A stretch of DNA of 64,000 bases from Enterococcus hirae ATCC 9790 (GCF_000271405.2 NC_018081.1:2289678-2353677); one strand, 5' to 3'; positions 19,624-29,708 are shown, counted from the first letter of the stretch. The notes: a model not told the origin generated them from the letters alone. Made by a program: numbers and translations.

Positions 19624-20112
19624 TTACTTACTTTCTTTTTGTACTCTCGTTCGTTTTAGAGCTTGAGTGAGTGGTAAAGCCAATCCAACCCCTATAATAT
19701 TTTGAAAAATATTTCCAGGAATAGAAGCTACCCCCGCAGGCCAATCATATAAAAACCAACCTGCTAAAAAATAGCCACTAATCATCAGACAACTACCGAT
19801 AAAAAGACCGACAAATCGACCTTTGCTTGTTTTTTCGGCAAAATAGCCACTGACCAATCCTTGCAAACCATGGATCAATAAGGAAAAAAGGGCCCATTGC
19901 GGATAACCTGACAGTAAATCGATGAATAAACCACTTGAGGCACCGACAACGAACCCACCAAATGGACCAAATAATAAAGCAGTGGTGTAGATGCCAGCTT
20001 CGCAGAGCGTGACAAAGCCGTTAGTTGCTGGTATTGGAACTAAAATTGTTAAAGATAATGCTACTGTTAAAGCGATCAGCATGGCATAAATTGTCATTCG
20101 TTTCGTATTCAA
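19624..20112 (-). CDS. ECF transporter S component (pyridoxine/HMP type, PdxU2/ThiW-like)
   Basis: 162 residues with about 5-6 hydrophobic helices: [75 protein letters not shown]. These are hallmarks of ECF S components, which bind a vitamin and use the shared EcfAAT energy module encoded elsewhere. It directly follows a pyridoxal/HMP kinase (gap 3 bp), so the substrate is probably a B6 vitamer or HMP. Exact substrate cannot be decided from sequence. Confidence 0.8.
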   Translation of the reverse strand: MNTKRMTIYAMLIALTVALSLTILVPIPATNGFVTLCEAGIYTTALLFGPFGGFVVGASSGLFIDLLSGYPQWALFSLLIHGLQGLVSGYFAEKTSKGRFVGLFIGSCLMISGYFLAGWFLYDWPAGVASIPGNIFQNIIGVGLALPLTQALKRTRVQKESK

Positions 20113-20115
20113 CGA

Positions 20116-20916
20116 TTAAATCCCTCCTTTGATGTTACCGCCAGACCAGACACTGCCTGTTTGATCATTCATTTCAACACCGTTTAAAATACATTGATAA
20201 ACGTAAGTTTTACTTCGTTGAATGGCTTGTGGGAGCGTATAGCCATGGACGAGATTCGCTGTAATAGCAGAAGAAAAGGTACATCCTGCGCCATTCACCG
20301 TTGATCGTGTTAATTTTTCCATTGTAAAAGTGGTTAGTCCGTCATGACTATACAAAACATCGATTGCTTCATCGCCATGGATCCCAGAGCCACCTTTAAC
20401 AACGACCGCTTTGCTTCCTAAAGTATGAATAAATTTGGTTGTCTCTATCACTTCATTGATGCTTGAAATTTTTTTCTTTCCAGAAAGGAGAGCCGCTTCT
20501 TTAAGATTGGGCGTGACAAGATCAACAAGGGGGAAGAGTTCTTTCACTAAGCACTCAATATACTGTTGATTCGCTAATGAAGTAGTTTCTTTAAAAGCTA
20601 AAACCGGATCAAGAACGATTGGGATTTGAGGGTGCTTTTTTAAAAAATCTCGGACGATTATGATTGCTTCAAGAGAATGCAATAAGCCAATTTTGATACC
20701 CGCTAAGTCTGTCATCTTCTGGATCGAAGCAAGTTGCTGTTCCAACCACTTAGCAGGTAGATTTTCTAAGAGGAATGCGTTGTTTTCGTCTAACATGCCT
20801 ACACAGGTGAGCGCGCTCATTCCAAAAAGTTGAAAATTCTCAAAAGTTTTCAAATCGGATTGAATTCCTCCACCGGCAAAAGGGTCAGAACCACCAATTG
20901 TAAGTATTTTTCTCAT
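20116..20916 (-). CDS. pdxK: PdxK/ThiD-type pyridoxal or HMP kinase
   Basis: 266 residues of the ribokinase-like fold. MRKILTIGGSDPFAGGGIQSDLKTF is the N-terminal substrate loop, VVVKGGSGIHGDEAIDVLYS the ATP domain, and STVNGAGCTFSSAITANL holds the anion-hole GAGC with the catalytic Cys/Asp position (GAGC rather than GTGD, as in ThiD/PdxK2 enzymes). Phosphorylates pyridoxal/pyridoxine or HMP. First gene of the operon with an ECF S component and a DUF436 gene. The ATG is preceded by GGAGGGAAAACA. Confidence 0.85.
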   Translation of the reverse strand: MRKILTIGGSDPFAGGGIQSDLKTFENFQLFGMSALTCVGMLDENNAFLLENLPAKWLEQQLASIQKMTDLAGIKIGLLHSLEAIIIVRDFLKKHPQIPIVLDPVLAFKETTSLANQQYIECLVKELFPLVDLVTPNLKEAALLSGKKKISSINEVIETTKFIHTLGSKAVVVKGGSGIHGDEAIDVLYSHDGLTTFTMEKLTRSTVNGAGCTFSSAITANLVHGYTLPQAIQRSKTYVYQCILNGVEMNDQTGSVWSGGNIKGGI

Positions 20917-21262
20917 TGTTTTCCCTCCACGAAAAGAGTATAACGAAAGTTGTTAGAAAAGAAAACAGCCAATTGGCATATTTTTATGTCATCCAATTTT
21001 GCGTAGTCTTTAGATCACTAAAATTTATCTATCATCTGAATGAAACAAGTACACTGTATTGTTGGCAACTTAACAGCTAGAAGAAAACAACCTGATTTTT
21101 AAGCTATGCATACTCAAATAAACAACTTCATTAGATATCATTATCAATAAATTGAATCTTTTTTGTTATTCCTACATTTTTTACAACTGAAAATTTTTTA
21201 AACAAAAGAGAACACTGACGTTATACCTGCTAGGTAAGAGGATAACGTCAGTGTTCTTTTTA
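20917..21262. other. Intergenic region, no gene seen
   Basis: A 346-bp AT-rich gap. The left end must hold the promoter of the leftward pdxK operon; a -10-like TATACT lies near 20937 on the complementary strand. The right end is the terminator at 21210-21261. Nothing else recognised. Confidence 0.5.
21210..21261 (-). terminator. Strong terminator after AMP-binding enzyme gene
   Basis: Perfect 15-bp arms GAACACTGACGTTAT (21210-21224) and ATAACGTCAGTGTTC (21242-21256), T/A flanks on both sides. Confidence 0.9.
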
Positions 21263-22783
21263 TTATGCTTTTAATTCTTTTTCAATTTGTAGTCGACGGA
21301 CTTTCATTGTCGCAGTCCGTGGGATATCTTCATAGTCTCTGATAATCGGCGTATTCAATCGAGGTAACTCATGCACTTGTTTCCACCAACGATCCCAGTC
21401 CATTTCGTGATTAGGAGCAAGAGCGATCAATGGTTGTGGCGCATTGTTTTTATCACGAACGATGACCACTTCCGATAGAAATTCTAATGAGTCTAACAAG
21501 AAATCTTCGATCGCTAAATTGCTATTGATTGTATCGATCAAATCCACTTGACGATCCTTTAAGAACAAATGCCCCTGTTCATCCATGCTGCCGTAATCAC
21601 CGCTGTCCCACCAAGCACCATAAACATTTTCTTGGAAACGAGCATCTTCTTTATAATAAGTTAATGCACGACCTTTTGACAATAAATGGATGTGTCCATC
21701 TGTATTAGCAGGTAAGACGTTCCCATTTTCATCTGCGATCCGCGCTTTGGTTAAGTCGCCAAGTCCCACACCCATGTCTCTCGCATTACTCGTTTTTAAA
21801 CTCTCTAATGTATGAGCTTTTAAAATCATCGGTCCGCATTCGCTTTGGCCATAAACTTGTAAGAAAACAGCTTCTTGATTAGGAGAAGTCCGTAAGAATG
21901 TTTCCATAGTAGAGTTGTTGATCGCATCAAAAGTGGAATGGTAATAACGAATACCAGCAAAAGCTTCTGGATATTCTTTCGCTGTAAAGCTCCACTGAAC
22001 AAAGTTGTTTGGATGTGTTTCAAGTGCAATCGGTGGATTTTCTTTTAACATGGCCACAACGTTTTCCCCTTGAGCATCCGCTAACGGCATCATTGGAAAG
22101 CCCATCGCCATTAACGAAGAAATACCAATATTGAAGCGAGAATGAACAGGAGAGATATGGAAAGCCACAAGTTTTTTCTCTGCGATCTTAGTAAAGACAG
22201 TTTTTTGCCATTTGGTGCGCCAGCCCATTGAATGAGCAGAATGACAAATCAATTTAGGAATACCTGTTGTTCCTGAAGTATGGGTCATATAAGAAATTTC
22301 ATCGTTCCCCAATTGATTTTGTGCCACTGGTTCTGCTGGTTGAGTCAATAGTTTAGAAACAGCAATTTGTTTTTCTTTTGATCCATTTGAAATGCCAGCC
22401 ACTCGTTCAGCCGTTTCATCATCAAAAAGGATAAATGGATCTTCTAAACGGTCGACAAAGACTTCTAAAGTGGGGATAGGGAAGTGATAAGAGATCATTG
22501 CTGGTACCGCCCCAAGATAAGCTGTTGCTACAGCTAATAAATAAGTATCAAAAGCTGAACTTTTGTAGATCATGACCTTATCACCAAGTCCGACACCCAA
22601 ATGAGCTAATTGATAGGCACGAGTCAAAACGAGTTGGCAGGTATCTTTGTAAGTGCTTTTAAAACCAAGTTCCGGAAAAGCTGCTAAGGGTTGGTCAAAG
22701 ATGATTGGTACATCTGGTGTAGCATTCGCTGCTTCTTGAAAATTAGAAAAAAGATTTAGTGGGGAATAAGCGATTGTTTCCAT
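21263..22783 (-). CDS. AMP-binding acyl-CoA synthetase-like protein
   Basis: 506 residues of the class I adenylate-forming superfamily. ATP loop SYMTHTSGTTGIPKL near residue 165, QVYGQSECGP (motif A5-like), WWDSGDYGSMDEQGHLFLKDR (A7-A8) and PRTATMKVRRLQIEKEL containing the C-terminal catalytic Lys (A10). Such enzymes activate a carboxylate for transfer to CoA or a carrier protein. There is no carrier protein or thioesterase beside it, so the substrate is open; a fatty- or hydroxy-acid is likely. Preceded by GGAGTGTGACTT. Monocistronic. Confidence 0.8.
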   Translation of the reverse strand: METIAYSPLNLFSNFQEAANATPDVPIIFDQPLAAFPELGFKSTYKDTCQLVLTRAYQLAHLGVGLGDKVMIYKSSAFDTYLLAVATAYLGAVPAMISYHFPIPTLEVFVDRLEDPFILFDDETAERVAGISNGSKEKQIAVSKLLTQPAEPVAQNQLGNDEISYMTHTSGTTGIPKLICHSAHSMGWRTKWQKTVFTKIAEKKLVAFHISPVHSRFNIGISSLMAMGFPMMPLADAQGENVVAMLKENPPIALETHPNNFVQWSFTAKEYPEAFAGIRYYHSTFDAINNSTMETFLRTSPNQEAVFLQVYGQSECGPMILKAHTLESLKTSNARDMGVGLGDLTKARIADENGNVLPANTDGHIHLLSKGRALTYYKEDARFQENVYGAWWDSGDYGSMDEQGHLFLKDRQVDLIDTINSNLAIEDFLLDSLEFLSEVVIVRDKNNAPQPLIALAPNHEMDWDRWWKQVHELPRLNTPIIRDYEDIPRTATMKVRRLQIEKELKA

Positions 22784-22942
22784 AAGTCACACTCCGATTT
22801 CATTTAATAGACAAGTTGGTAAGCAAAGTAAGAAAAATTTGTGAATTAAATCATTTACTTTGCAAATTCAGCTATAATCTTAGCACAAACCCTAAATAAA
22901 AAACAGCTTTCTTTGTGAAAAAATGAATTATATTTCGTTATT

Positions 22943-23961
22943 TCATTTTTTATTACTTGTTATTTCCTTGTAAGAGAACTCTAACATCTTTTGTTGGACT
23001 TCTTCAAATGAATGTTCATTGATATAACGATTACCATAAAGGAAATTGACGATATCCAGATCATCAAAATAAAGGGAAACGTAGTACCCGTAAGTTTTAC
23101 GACATAATTCTGGCGAAATATTTTTATATACAGTGATTTTACTTAGTATTTGGCGAATCGTCCGTGGAGAGATTTGCTGGTCATGAGATGAACGAAAAGC
23201 AAAAGAATCAGGTCCTGTCCCAGTATCAGTTATTGCTAAATAGTTTTTAATGAATGGCAGTGCTTCATTGGGAATTGGCGACTGATTAAGCCGATTTTTT
23301 TACGGCTAAGATGAATGATTTGTTTATTTAAGTCAATATCTTTTCTTTTTAATTCAACGACTTCATGGATCTTTAACCCGCAATATAAAAGAATAGCTGC
23401 GATCGCTAAATTTCTTGGTCGGTTCCTTATTTCAAAGCGTGCTTCTCGTGAAGAGTTAAAGCCATTCATAGGAATAAACAGATGCTCAAAGTCTTGAAAC
23501 AAAGAGGCGTCTATGAATCGAGGCGCTGCAGCAGTAGTTTCAGGAAGCGTTTTTCCTAATAGAGATATTTCTTCAGTCAATAACCCTTTTTGATACAAAA
23601 ACCGTAGAAAATGATTTAACGAATATTGTTTTCGTGAAAGACCATAATAGCTATTTTTAAATAACTGGTTTGTTTGTTGATCAGCTGTGGTCTGAAACGA
23701 ACGAGTATGCTGATAGACTTTATCTAAAAAATTTAAATAGTCTTGTTTTTCAAGACGAAGAATAACTTCATCTGTGATCTCTTGATCTAAAGCTTCGTGA
23801 AGATAATCCGTGAATAAATGAAAATCTTTTGCATATTCATAACGACTGCTTAATGAAAGTTTTTTTTGATTTTCTTTTAAAAATTCTTGGAAAATAGGAG
23901 GAAGCTGTGCGATGCGTTGTTTTAACTTTTCTTGAATGTGTTTTCGTGTTTTTTGATCCAT
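22943..23961 (-). pseudogene. XerS-like tyrosine recombinase homologue, frameshifted and lacking catalytic residues
   Basis: Two frames merge if one T is added to the T7 run at 23296-23302, giving 339 residues: an N-terminal SAM-like core-binding domain (SLSSRYEYAKDFHLFTDYL, residues 35-55) and a catalytic domain (RNLAIAAILLYCGLKIHEVVELKRKDID). Length and layout resemble XerS of streptococci. However, the box I Arg is Lys (GLKIHE versus GLRxSE), the HxLRH box reads ELCRKTY, and no GH...Y motif is seen near the end (NFLYGNRYINEHSF). So it looks like a DNA-binding relic or a repurposed protein. Divergent from the ABC operon on its right. Confidence 0.65.
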
Positions 23962-24182
23962 AAAAGAACCTCCTTTTTGTTCAAACTGGTGTTCTATTTT
24001 ATTATTGTAGCTTATTTTTCGTTTTTCTTCTATTTCCTTTTACTGATATCTATTTATACCAACGTTTATTTGCTCATGATTCATATATATAGTAACATCG
24101 CCAACTATAAGAAAAACTGTAACCAATAAACAGAAAGACAATGATCTTGTAGTATGAACGAATTGTTTCATGAGTTTTGTTT

Positions 24183-24236
24183 AGTGACATTTTGTCACTG
24201 TTGCGCTATACTTTTTTACAGTGACAAAATGTCACT
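24183..24236 (+). promoter_or_regulatory. Twin palindromic operators and promoter of the ABC-TetR operon
   Basis: AGTGACATTTTGTCACT (24183-24199) and AGTGACAAAATGTCACT (24220-24236) are 17-bp perfect palindromes. GTGACA at 24184-24189 serves as -35 and TATACT at 24207-24212 as -10 with 17 bp between. One operator covers the -35, the other sits just downstream, a layout suited to autorepression by the TetR gene at the end of the operon. Confidence 0.75.
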
Positions 24237-24267
24237 ATCGAAAAAGGAAAATGTAGGAGGGAAAGTA

Positions 24268-25341
24268 ATGTTTTTAGCAATGAAAGAAATGAAATACGCA
24301 AAACTACGATACGGACTCATTATCGGTATCATGTTCTTAATTGCTTATGTCGTTTTCATGCTATCAGGTCTAGCAAGTGGATTAGCAGAAGAATTTAAAA
24401 AAGCGATTGATGATTGGGGTGCTCAAGAAATCGTTTTGTCCGAAGATGCTAATCAAGTGTTTGCAGCATCTCAATTGACAAGAGGTGACCTTGATCAAGT
24501 AAATGCGAAAGAAAAAGCACCGATTGGCTTATACAGTGGAGCAATCAAGGGCAAAAACAAAGAAAACGTGACAGTCTTTGGTACGACTAACGATGCCTTT
24601 TTATTACCTAAAATCACAGATGGTCGGATGTTTGATAAGAAAAATGAAATAATTATCTCCCAAAATCTGGCACAAGATCAATATAAGTTGGGAGATCAAA
24701 TCAAAATCGGTAGCGATGACCAAGCATTTACGATCGTTGGAATTTTTCCTGCCACTTATTATACGGTCTCACCAGTCATCTATACAGATCTAGAAACTTG
24801 GACACAATTAAAATATGGAGCCCAACCGTTTGCTTCAGATGACAAAAAGCCGATCAATGCGATCGTGACCAAACAATCAGCTGCAATTGATAAAGATGGC
24901 GCATCAAAAGATTTACAAAAACTGACGATTCCTGATTTTATTGAAAGTCTTCCAGGTTATTCTGCACAAAATATGACACTAAATGCAATGGTTTACTTCT
25001 TGTTTCTTGTCGTAGCAGCAGTGGTTGGCATTTTTATGTATGTCATCACTTTACAAAAAACAGCGATCTTTGGCGTAATGAAAGCTCAAGGGATTCGCAA
25101 TTCATTTATTGCTAAATCGTTGATTGCACAGTCATTTGTTATTGGAGTCATTGGTGTCGCCTTAGCAGTTCTAGCTGCTTATCTAACTAGCTTGTTTTTA
25201 CCAAGTGCGATGCCATTCGCTATTTTTTGGACACAATGGTTGCTATATAGTGGGGTCTTACTCGTTGTAGCAGTTGTAGGCGGCGTCTTCTCAATACGCA
25301 CGATCACAAAAGTGGACCCAATCACCGCCATAGGAGGGTAA
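24268..25341 (+). CDS. ABC transporter permease (FtsX/MacB type)
   Basis: 357 residues from ATG 24268, which follows GTAGGAGGGAAAGTA. One N-terminal membrane helix (residues 16-40), an extracytoplasmic domain of ~200 residues, then three helices (YFLFLVVAAVVGIFMYVITL, SFVIGVIGVALAVLAAYL, WLLYSGVLLVVAVVGGVF), the FtsX/MacB plan. An upstream in-frame ATG at 24154 lies in the operators and is not the start. It ends 3 bp before its ATPase. Likely exports a peptide or toxic hydrophobic compound (inference from TetR control). Confidence 0.85.
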   Translation: MFLAMKEMKYAKLRYGLIIGIMFLIAYVVFMLSGLASGLAEEFKKAIDDWGAQEIVLSEDANQVFAASQLTRGDLDQVNAKEKAPIGLYSGAIKGKNKENVTVFGTTNDAFLLPKITDGRMFDKKNEIIISQNLAQDQYKLGDQIKIGSDDQAFTIVGIFPATYYTVSPVIYTDLETWTQLKYGAQPFASDDKKPINAIVTKQSAAIDKDGASKDLQKLTIPDFIESLPGYSAQNMTLNAMVYFLFLVVAAVVGIFMYVITLQKTAIFGVMKAQGIRNSFIAKSLIAQSFVIGVIGVALAVLAAYLTSLFLPSAMPFAIFWTQWLLYSGVLLVVAVVGGVFSIRTITKVDPITAIGG

Positions 25342-25344
25342 AAA

Positions 25345-26034
25345 ATGAAGAATATTTTAACGATGAAAAATATCGTCAAGACTTTTGGTAGTGGACATAC
25401 TGAAGTGACTGCACTAAAAGGAATTAATTTTAATGTCAAACAGGGAGAATTTGTCAGCATCATCGGTCCCTCTGGTTCAGGAAAGAGTACTTTCTTAACC
25501 ATTTCCGGTGGGCTACAAACACCTACTTCTGGAGAAATCGCCATTAATGGTCAGTCTTTTTCCGATTTATCTGAGAAAAAAAGAGCCGATTTACGTTTTA
25601 AAGAAATTGGGTTTATTTTACAAAGTTCTAATTTGATTCCATTTCTAAAGGTCAAAGAACAATTTTATTTAGTTGATCGAGTCAGCCATCAGAAACAAAA
25701 CGAAACAGTGATTGATGACTTATTGAAATCATTAGATATTTATGATCTAAAAGAAAGCTATCCTCGAGATTTATCTGGTGGAGAAAGACAACGTGTAGCA
25801 ATTGCTCGTGCGTTGTTCAATGACCCTAGTTTGATCTTAGCAGATGAGCCTACCGCTAGCTTAGATACAGATCATGCCTTTGAAGTAGTCAAGTTACTTG
25901 TCAAAGAAGCACATGAAAAACAAAAAGCAACAGTCATGGTTACACATGATGCTCGGATGATCAAATGGAGCGATCGTGTCTACCGAATGAAAGATGGTGA
26001 TTTGATCGAAGAAACGGAGGGGTGGGATGCCTAA
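25345..26034 (+). CDS. ABC transporter ATP-binding protein (LolD/MacB type)
   Basis: 229 residues. Walker [10 protein letters not shown] (residues ~39-47), Q-loop [10 protein letters not shown], signature [15 protein letters not shown], Walker [13 protein letters not shown] and switch His in MVTHDAR. Partner of the preceding FtsX-type permease. It overlaps the following TetR gene by 8 bp, so the three genes are one operon. Confidence 0.95.
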   Translation: MKNILTMKNIVKTFGSGHTEVTALKGINFNVKQGEFVSIIGPSGSGKSTFLTISGGLQTPTSGEIAINGQSFSDLSEKKRADLRFKEIGFILQSSNLIPFLKVKEQFYLVDRVSHQKQNETVIDDLLKSLDIYDLKESYPRDLSGGERQRVAIARALFNDPSLILADEPTASLDTDHAFEVVKLLVKEAHEKQKATVMVTHDARMIKWSDRVYRMKDGDLIEETEGWDA

Positions 26035-26641
26035 ATCGACCTTTCTTAATCTGCCCAATGAGAAGAAACAACGGCTTATTGAAATTTTACTTGAAAATTT
26101 TTCAGCTCGACATATTAGCCAAGTAAAAGTTGCAGATATTGTCGAAGATATGGCTATGTCAAGAGGGGCCTTTTATAAGTACTTCGAAGACTTGGAAGAT
26201 GCCTATACCTACACGATCCAGTATTATTCGATTCAAATCCATCGAGATATTTTGAAATATATCAGTCAAAACAAGCAAGACTTTTTTCAAGGAATTGAAA
26301 ATTACCTTGCGTGGTGTAGTGAGCTGGAACAAAAAAGTAGTTATTGGCAGGCCATCCGCTTTTTAACGAGAAGTGATGATTTTACCAATCACCAAAGAAC
26401 CAAGCCTTCTGCTGAATCAGGAAGATTAAAGGAATGGTTTAAGTTACTGAAGGCAAATGGCTTTCACATTACTTCGGAAGAAGAAGCGATTAGCTTTTTA
26501 TATTTTCTCATGGATCTTGTGATCAATTCATTGACGGATTACATTGCGAATGACTGGACTACTGATGAGTTGTTGCAAGATTATCGTTACAAGGTAAAAT
26601 GGCTGCAAAAAGGTTTGAAAACCGAACGAAGTGAATCTTGA
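26027..26641 (+). CDS. TetR/AcrR family transcriptional regulator
   Basis: 204 residues. The N-terminal helix-turn-helix reads QVKVADIVEDMAMSRGAFYKYFEDLEDAY (residues ~36-64), typical of TetR. The C-terminal ligand domain is divergent. Last gene of the ABC operon, overlapping the ATPase gene; the twin palindromes at 24183-24236 are its likely operators. It probably senses the exported compound. Confidence 0.9.
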   Translation: MPKSTFLNLPNEKKQRLIEILLENFSARHISQVKVADIVEDMAMSRGAFYKYFEDLEDAYTYTIQYYSIQIHRDILKYISQNKQDFFQGIENYLAWCSELEQKSSYWQAIRFLTRSDDFTNHQRTKPSAESGRLKEWFKLLKANGFHITSEEEAISFLYFLMDLVINSLTDYIANDWTTDELLQDYRYKVKWLQKGLKTERSES

Positions 26642-26849
26642 ATCCACTCGATTCATTTGTTAGCCGTTTCTTTTTAACTGGTAAGTAGTGTCCGTATTCA
26701 GAAAAACACTTCGATACTTCTTTGTGTCATCATCGATAACCAAATAAAAACCTTCGATAGAAAGTTCTTATAGTTGAGAGCAACGATTTTTCCTTTTTGA
26801 TTCTCCGTGATAGAATTTTTATTGTAAGAAAAGAAAAGGGATGACACAG

Positions 26850-27443
26850 ATGAAGAAAATTATACTATTTGGTGATAGCATTGCTGCTGGATTGTACCAG
26901 GGGGAGGTCGTCCATGCATTGGACCATGCGTTATCAACGACCTTAAAAGCTTTAGGACAAGCTGATTTTAAGATCATTAACTTAGGAAAAAAAGGCGATT
27001 CAACGACAAGCAGTCTTGAACGATTGTCTCAACTTCCCCAAGATGAACGTACAGCTGACTACGTCGTTCTTAATGTTGGCGTTAATGATGCAATCAATCA
27101 AAGAGATAACCAAAAAAACTATCGAAAAAACTTGGAACAATTGATCAACTTTTTTAAACATAGCCAAGTGATTTTAATAGGGCCTAGTTACGTTGATGAA
27201 AAGATCAAAACCCAAACAATTCCTGAGATCTTAGTAGAGTATACTCAGATCGCAAAAGAAGTAGCAGATGAGAACAAAGTAAGTTTTATTGATTTTTATC
27301 ATTATGAAAAATCTTTTGAGGACCCAACACTTTACTTGCAAGACGATGGGTTGCATCCTTCGAAGTTAGGCTATCACTTGCTAGGTGCTTTGATTGCACA
27401 ATGTATCCAGCAAAAAGAACAAAGCGCGCTCTATTGGCTTTGA
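26850..27443 (+). CDS. SGNH/GDSL hydrolase
   Basis: 197 residues. Block I LFGDSIAAG (catalytic Ser near residue 9), block II Gly in INLGKKGDS, block III LNVGVNDA (oxyanion Asn) and block V DDGLHPSKLGY with catalytic Asp/His. An esterase or lipase-type enzyme; substrate unknown. ATG 26850 has the AAAAGGG site at 9 bp, while ATG 26841 touches it. No signal peptide, so cytoplasmic. Confidence 0.85.
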   Translation: MKKIILFGDSIAAGLYQGEVVHALDHALSTTLKALGQADFKIINLGKKGDSTTSSLERLSQLPQDERTADYVVLNVGVNDAINQRDNQKNYRKNLEQLINFFKHSQVILIGPSYVDEKIKTQTIPEILVEYTQIAKEVADENKVSFIDFYHYEKSFEDPTLYLQDDGLHPSKLGYHLLGALIAQCIQQKEQSALYWL

Positions 27444-27467
27444 CATACGGTAATAAACAACTGTTTT

Positions 27468-28340
27468 CTAATGGCGATATTCCTTCAACAAACCTTTTTG
27501 GATCAAGTCTTGTTTTTGTTTGAGATTCTGGATGTTTTCTTGATAGTTTTGTGCATACATCACGGAATAAAGAGTGTTTAAAACATAGTCGAAGGCAATT
27601 TATGAGGAAAATGTTGCCACTTTAGCAAAATCTAATTCATCTTGCGTAACGATGAGTTTCATCGTTGCTTGTTTTGCCATTTCTGAATGTTCATTTCCAG
27701 TGATCAATACAGTTTTAGCACCCACATGGTTTAAATGCATCATAATTTTTTCATAATGGTGAATCCTTCCACTATAAGTTAGAAAGATGGCACAATCCTT
27801 TTCCGTTAAATTAGCTGCATTCCAAGAAGAATCACTATACTCTTCAGCTAATATCAAAAATTTATTGATCTTGATTAGTTTATTTTGAAATTTGCGTGCT
27901 GTGATTTGAGAATCCCCTTTGGCAAAAATAAACATGCGATTCGCTTGATTCAATGCTGTGGCAATCGCATCAATTGACTGTTTCTCCAATTGAAGCTGTG
28001 CTTTTTTGATAGATTGGATCGACAAATCGGCCATTTTTTTAGCGATCGATTGACTATCATCTTGATCAGTAAAAGGAAAGTTTGGATCAATGATTTGATT
28101 GAACTGGGCTTTCATCTGATGGACTTCACGACCAAATTCAAAACGAAATTCTCTAAAACCAGAAAAACTCAATTTTTTACATAAGCGAATAATGGCTGAA
28201 TGCGAAGTATACGTCGCTTTTGCCAATTCCTCGATCGTCATATAAACAGCTGTTTCTCTATTTGCTTTGAGATAATCAGCAATTCTTTTTTCTGTTGTTG
28301 TAAATGCTTCTTGTCGTATCAATTGGTCTTCGATTAACAT
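27468..28340 (-). pseudogene. RpiR family transcriptional regulator with premature stop
   Basis: N-terminal RpiR helix-turn-helix (TIEELAKATYTSHSAIIRLCKKLSFSGFREF) and C-terminal SIS sugar-phosphate domain (NRMFIFAKGDSQITARKFQNKL, FLTYSGRI). The frame is cut by a TAA at 27600-27602, after DFAKVATFSS, but continues in the same frame with IAFDYVLNTLYSVMYAQNY to a TAG at 27468. The stop replaces what would be CAA (Gln) by a single C-to-T change, not an indel. The lost ~43 residues are part of the SIS domain. ATG 28340 follows GAGGAAGGTGAGCAT. Divergent from the Gfo/Idh oxidoreductase, its probable target. Confidence 0.75.
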
Positions 28341-28541
28341 ATGCTCACCTTCCTCATCCATCTTACTGAATATCCCTCTTTTTGACTACTATTTTTTGTG
28401 TAGGTTAAACATACCTGTCGATTATTCACTTAAAAAGAGCACTTTCTTGAACATTTTTTTCTAACTGCGCTCAAATTAACTTTTAAAGGGACCAGTCATT
28501 TATACTGATAGTAGTTAAAAACAAAAATTGGAGGAAAACGT

Positions 28542-29579
28542 ATGTTAACAATTGCCTATCTAGGAAATGGAAAAAGTACCAACCGCTATCATTTACCTTT
28601 TTCACGAAAACTAAAAGATAAGATCAAAATCAAAACGATCTTTTCACGTTCAGAACCCACTTGGGAAACATTTGAGGATATCCATTACACCAATCAATTG
28701 GAAGATCTATGGAACGATCCAGAAATCCAACTAGTTGTCATTACGACTCCGAGCCAATTTCATTATGAATATGCTAAATTAGCCTTAGAGCATGGAAAAA
28801 ATGTCCTGGTAGAAAAACCGTTTGCTGAAACTTCTGCAGAAGCGAAAGAGTTATTTGAGCTAGCGAAGCAAAAAGATTTATTTATCCAGTGTTATCAAAA
28901 TCGTCGTTTTGATTCTGATTTCTTGACCGTACAAAAAGTGTTGGAAAGTGGAAAATTAGGCGATATTTTAGAAATTGAGATGCATTATGATTATTTCAGA
29001 CCTGAAGTTCCTGAATCGGCAACGGAATTTTCAACAGTCAATAGTTATCTCTACGGTCATGCTTGTCACACAGTAGATCAAGTAATTTCTTACTTTGGCG
29101 AACCAGATGACATCCACTATGATGTGCGCCAATTATTAGGAACGGGACGAATGAATGATTATTTCGATTTAGATTTTTATTATGGAACAATGAAAATCTC
29201 TGTCAAATCAAGCTATTTTCGTATTAAGGAACGCCCAAGCTTTGTGGTTTATGGGAAGAAAGGGATGTTTGTAAAACAGACAAAAGATCGACAAGAAGAG
29301 CATCTTAAACTATTTTATTTCCCGGACCATCAAGATTTTGGTATTGATTTACCAGAACACTACGGCACACTTACCTATATGGACCAAAATGGAAACTACC
29401 ATGAGGAAAAAGTGATTTCTGAAGTAGGGGACTATAGTCGGGTCTATGAGGGAGTCTATGAAACGCTCATAAACGGAGCCGAAAAAGTAGTGAAAGACGA
29501 AGAAACACTTCTACAAATGAACATTTTAGAAACAGGGATCAAAGAGATCCAGGAAAAAGAAGCGCAAGCAAACAAATAA
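28542..29579 (+). CDS. Gfo/Idh/MocA family NAD(P)-dependent oxidoreductase
   Basis: 345 residues. N-terminal Rossmann domain with LTIAYLGNGKSTNRYHLPF, TTPSQFHYEYAKLALEHGKNVLVEKPFAET, the EKP motif conserved in the family. C-terminal domain with YLYGHACHTVDQVISYFGEPDDI containing the catalytic-region His. Oxidises or reduces a sugar or polyol; substrate unknown. SD TTGGAGGAAAACGT. Lies divergently from an RpiR-type regulator, consistent with sugar control. Confidence 0.9.
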   Translation: MLTIAYLGNGKSTNRYHLPFSRKLKDKIKIKTIFSRSEPTWETFEDIHYTNQLEDLWNDPEIQLVVITTPSQFHYEYAKLALEHGKNVLVEKPFAETSAEAKELFELAKQKDLFIQCYQNRRFDSDFLTVQKVLESGKLGDILEIEMHYDYFRPEVPESATEFSTVNSYLYGHACHTVDQVISYFGEPDDIHYDVRQLLGTGRMNDYFDLDFYYGTMKISVKSSYFRIKERPSFVVYGKKGMFVKQTKDRQEEHLKLFYFPDHQDFGIDLPEHYGTLTYMDQNGNYHEEKVISEVGDYSRVYEGVYETLINGAEKVVKDEETLLQMNILETGIKEIQEKEAQANK

Positions 29580-29679
29580 ACCATTCGCTGTTTATAATCA
29601 TTCTGAAGGATTAAGCAAAGATTGATGAGAACCAAAAAAACAAAACCATTAAAATATGATGGGGAGGACACCTCATGTT

Positions 29680-29708
29680 TTGACAGTTATTTTGTTCTTA
29701 TGTACTAT
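29680..29708 (+). promoter_or_regulatory. Strong promoter of the repeat protein gene
   Basis: Consensus TTGACA (29680-29685), 17 bp, TACTAT (29703-29708). Confidence 0.75.
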
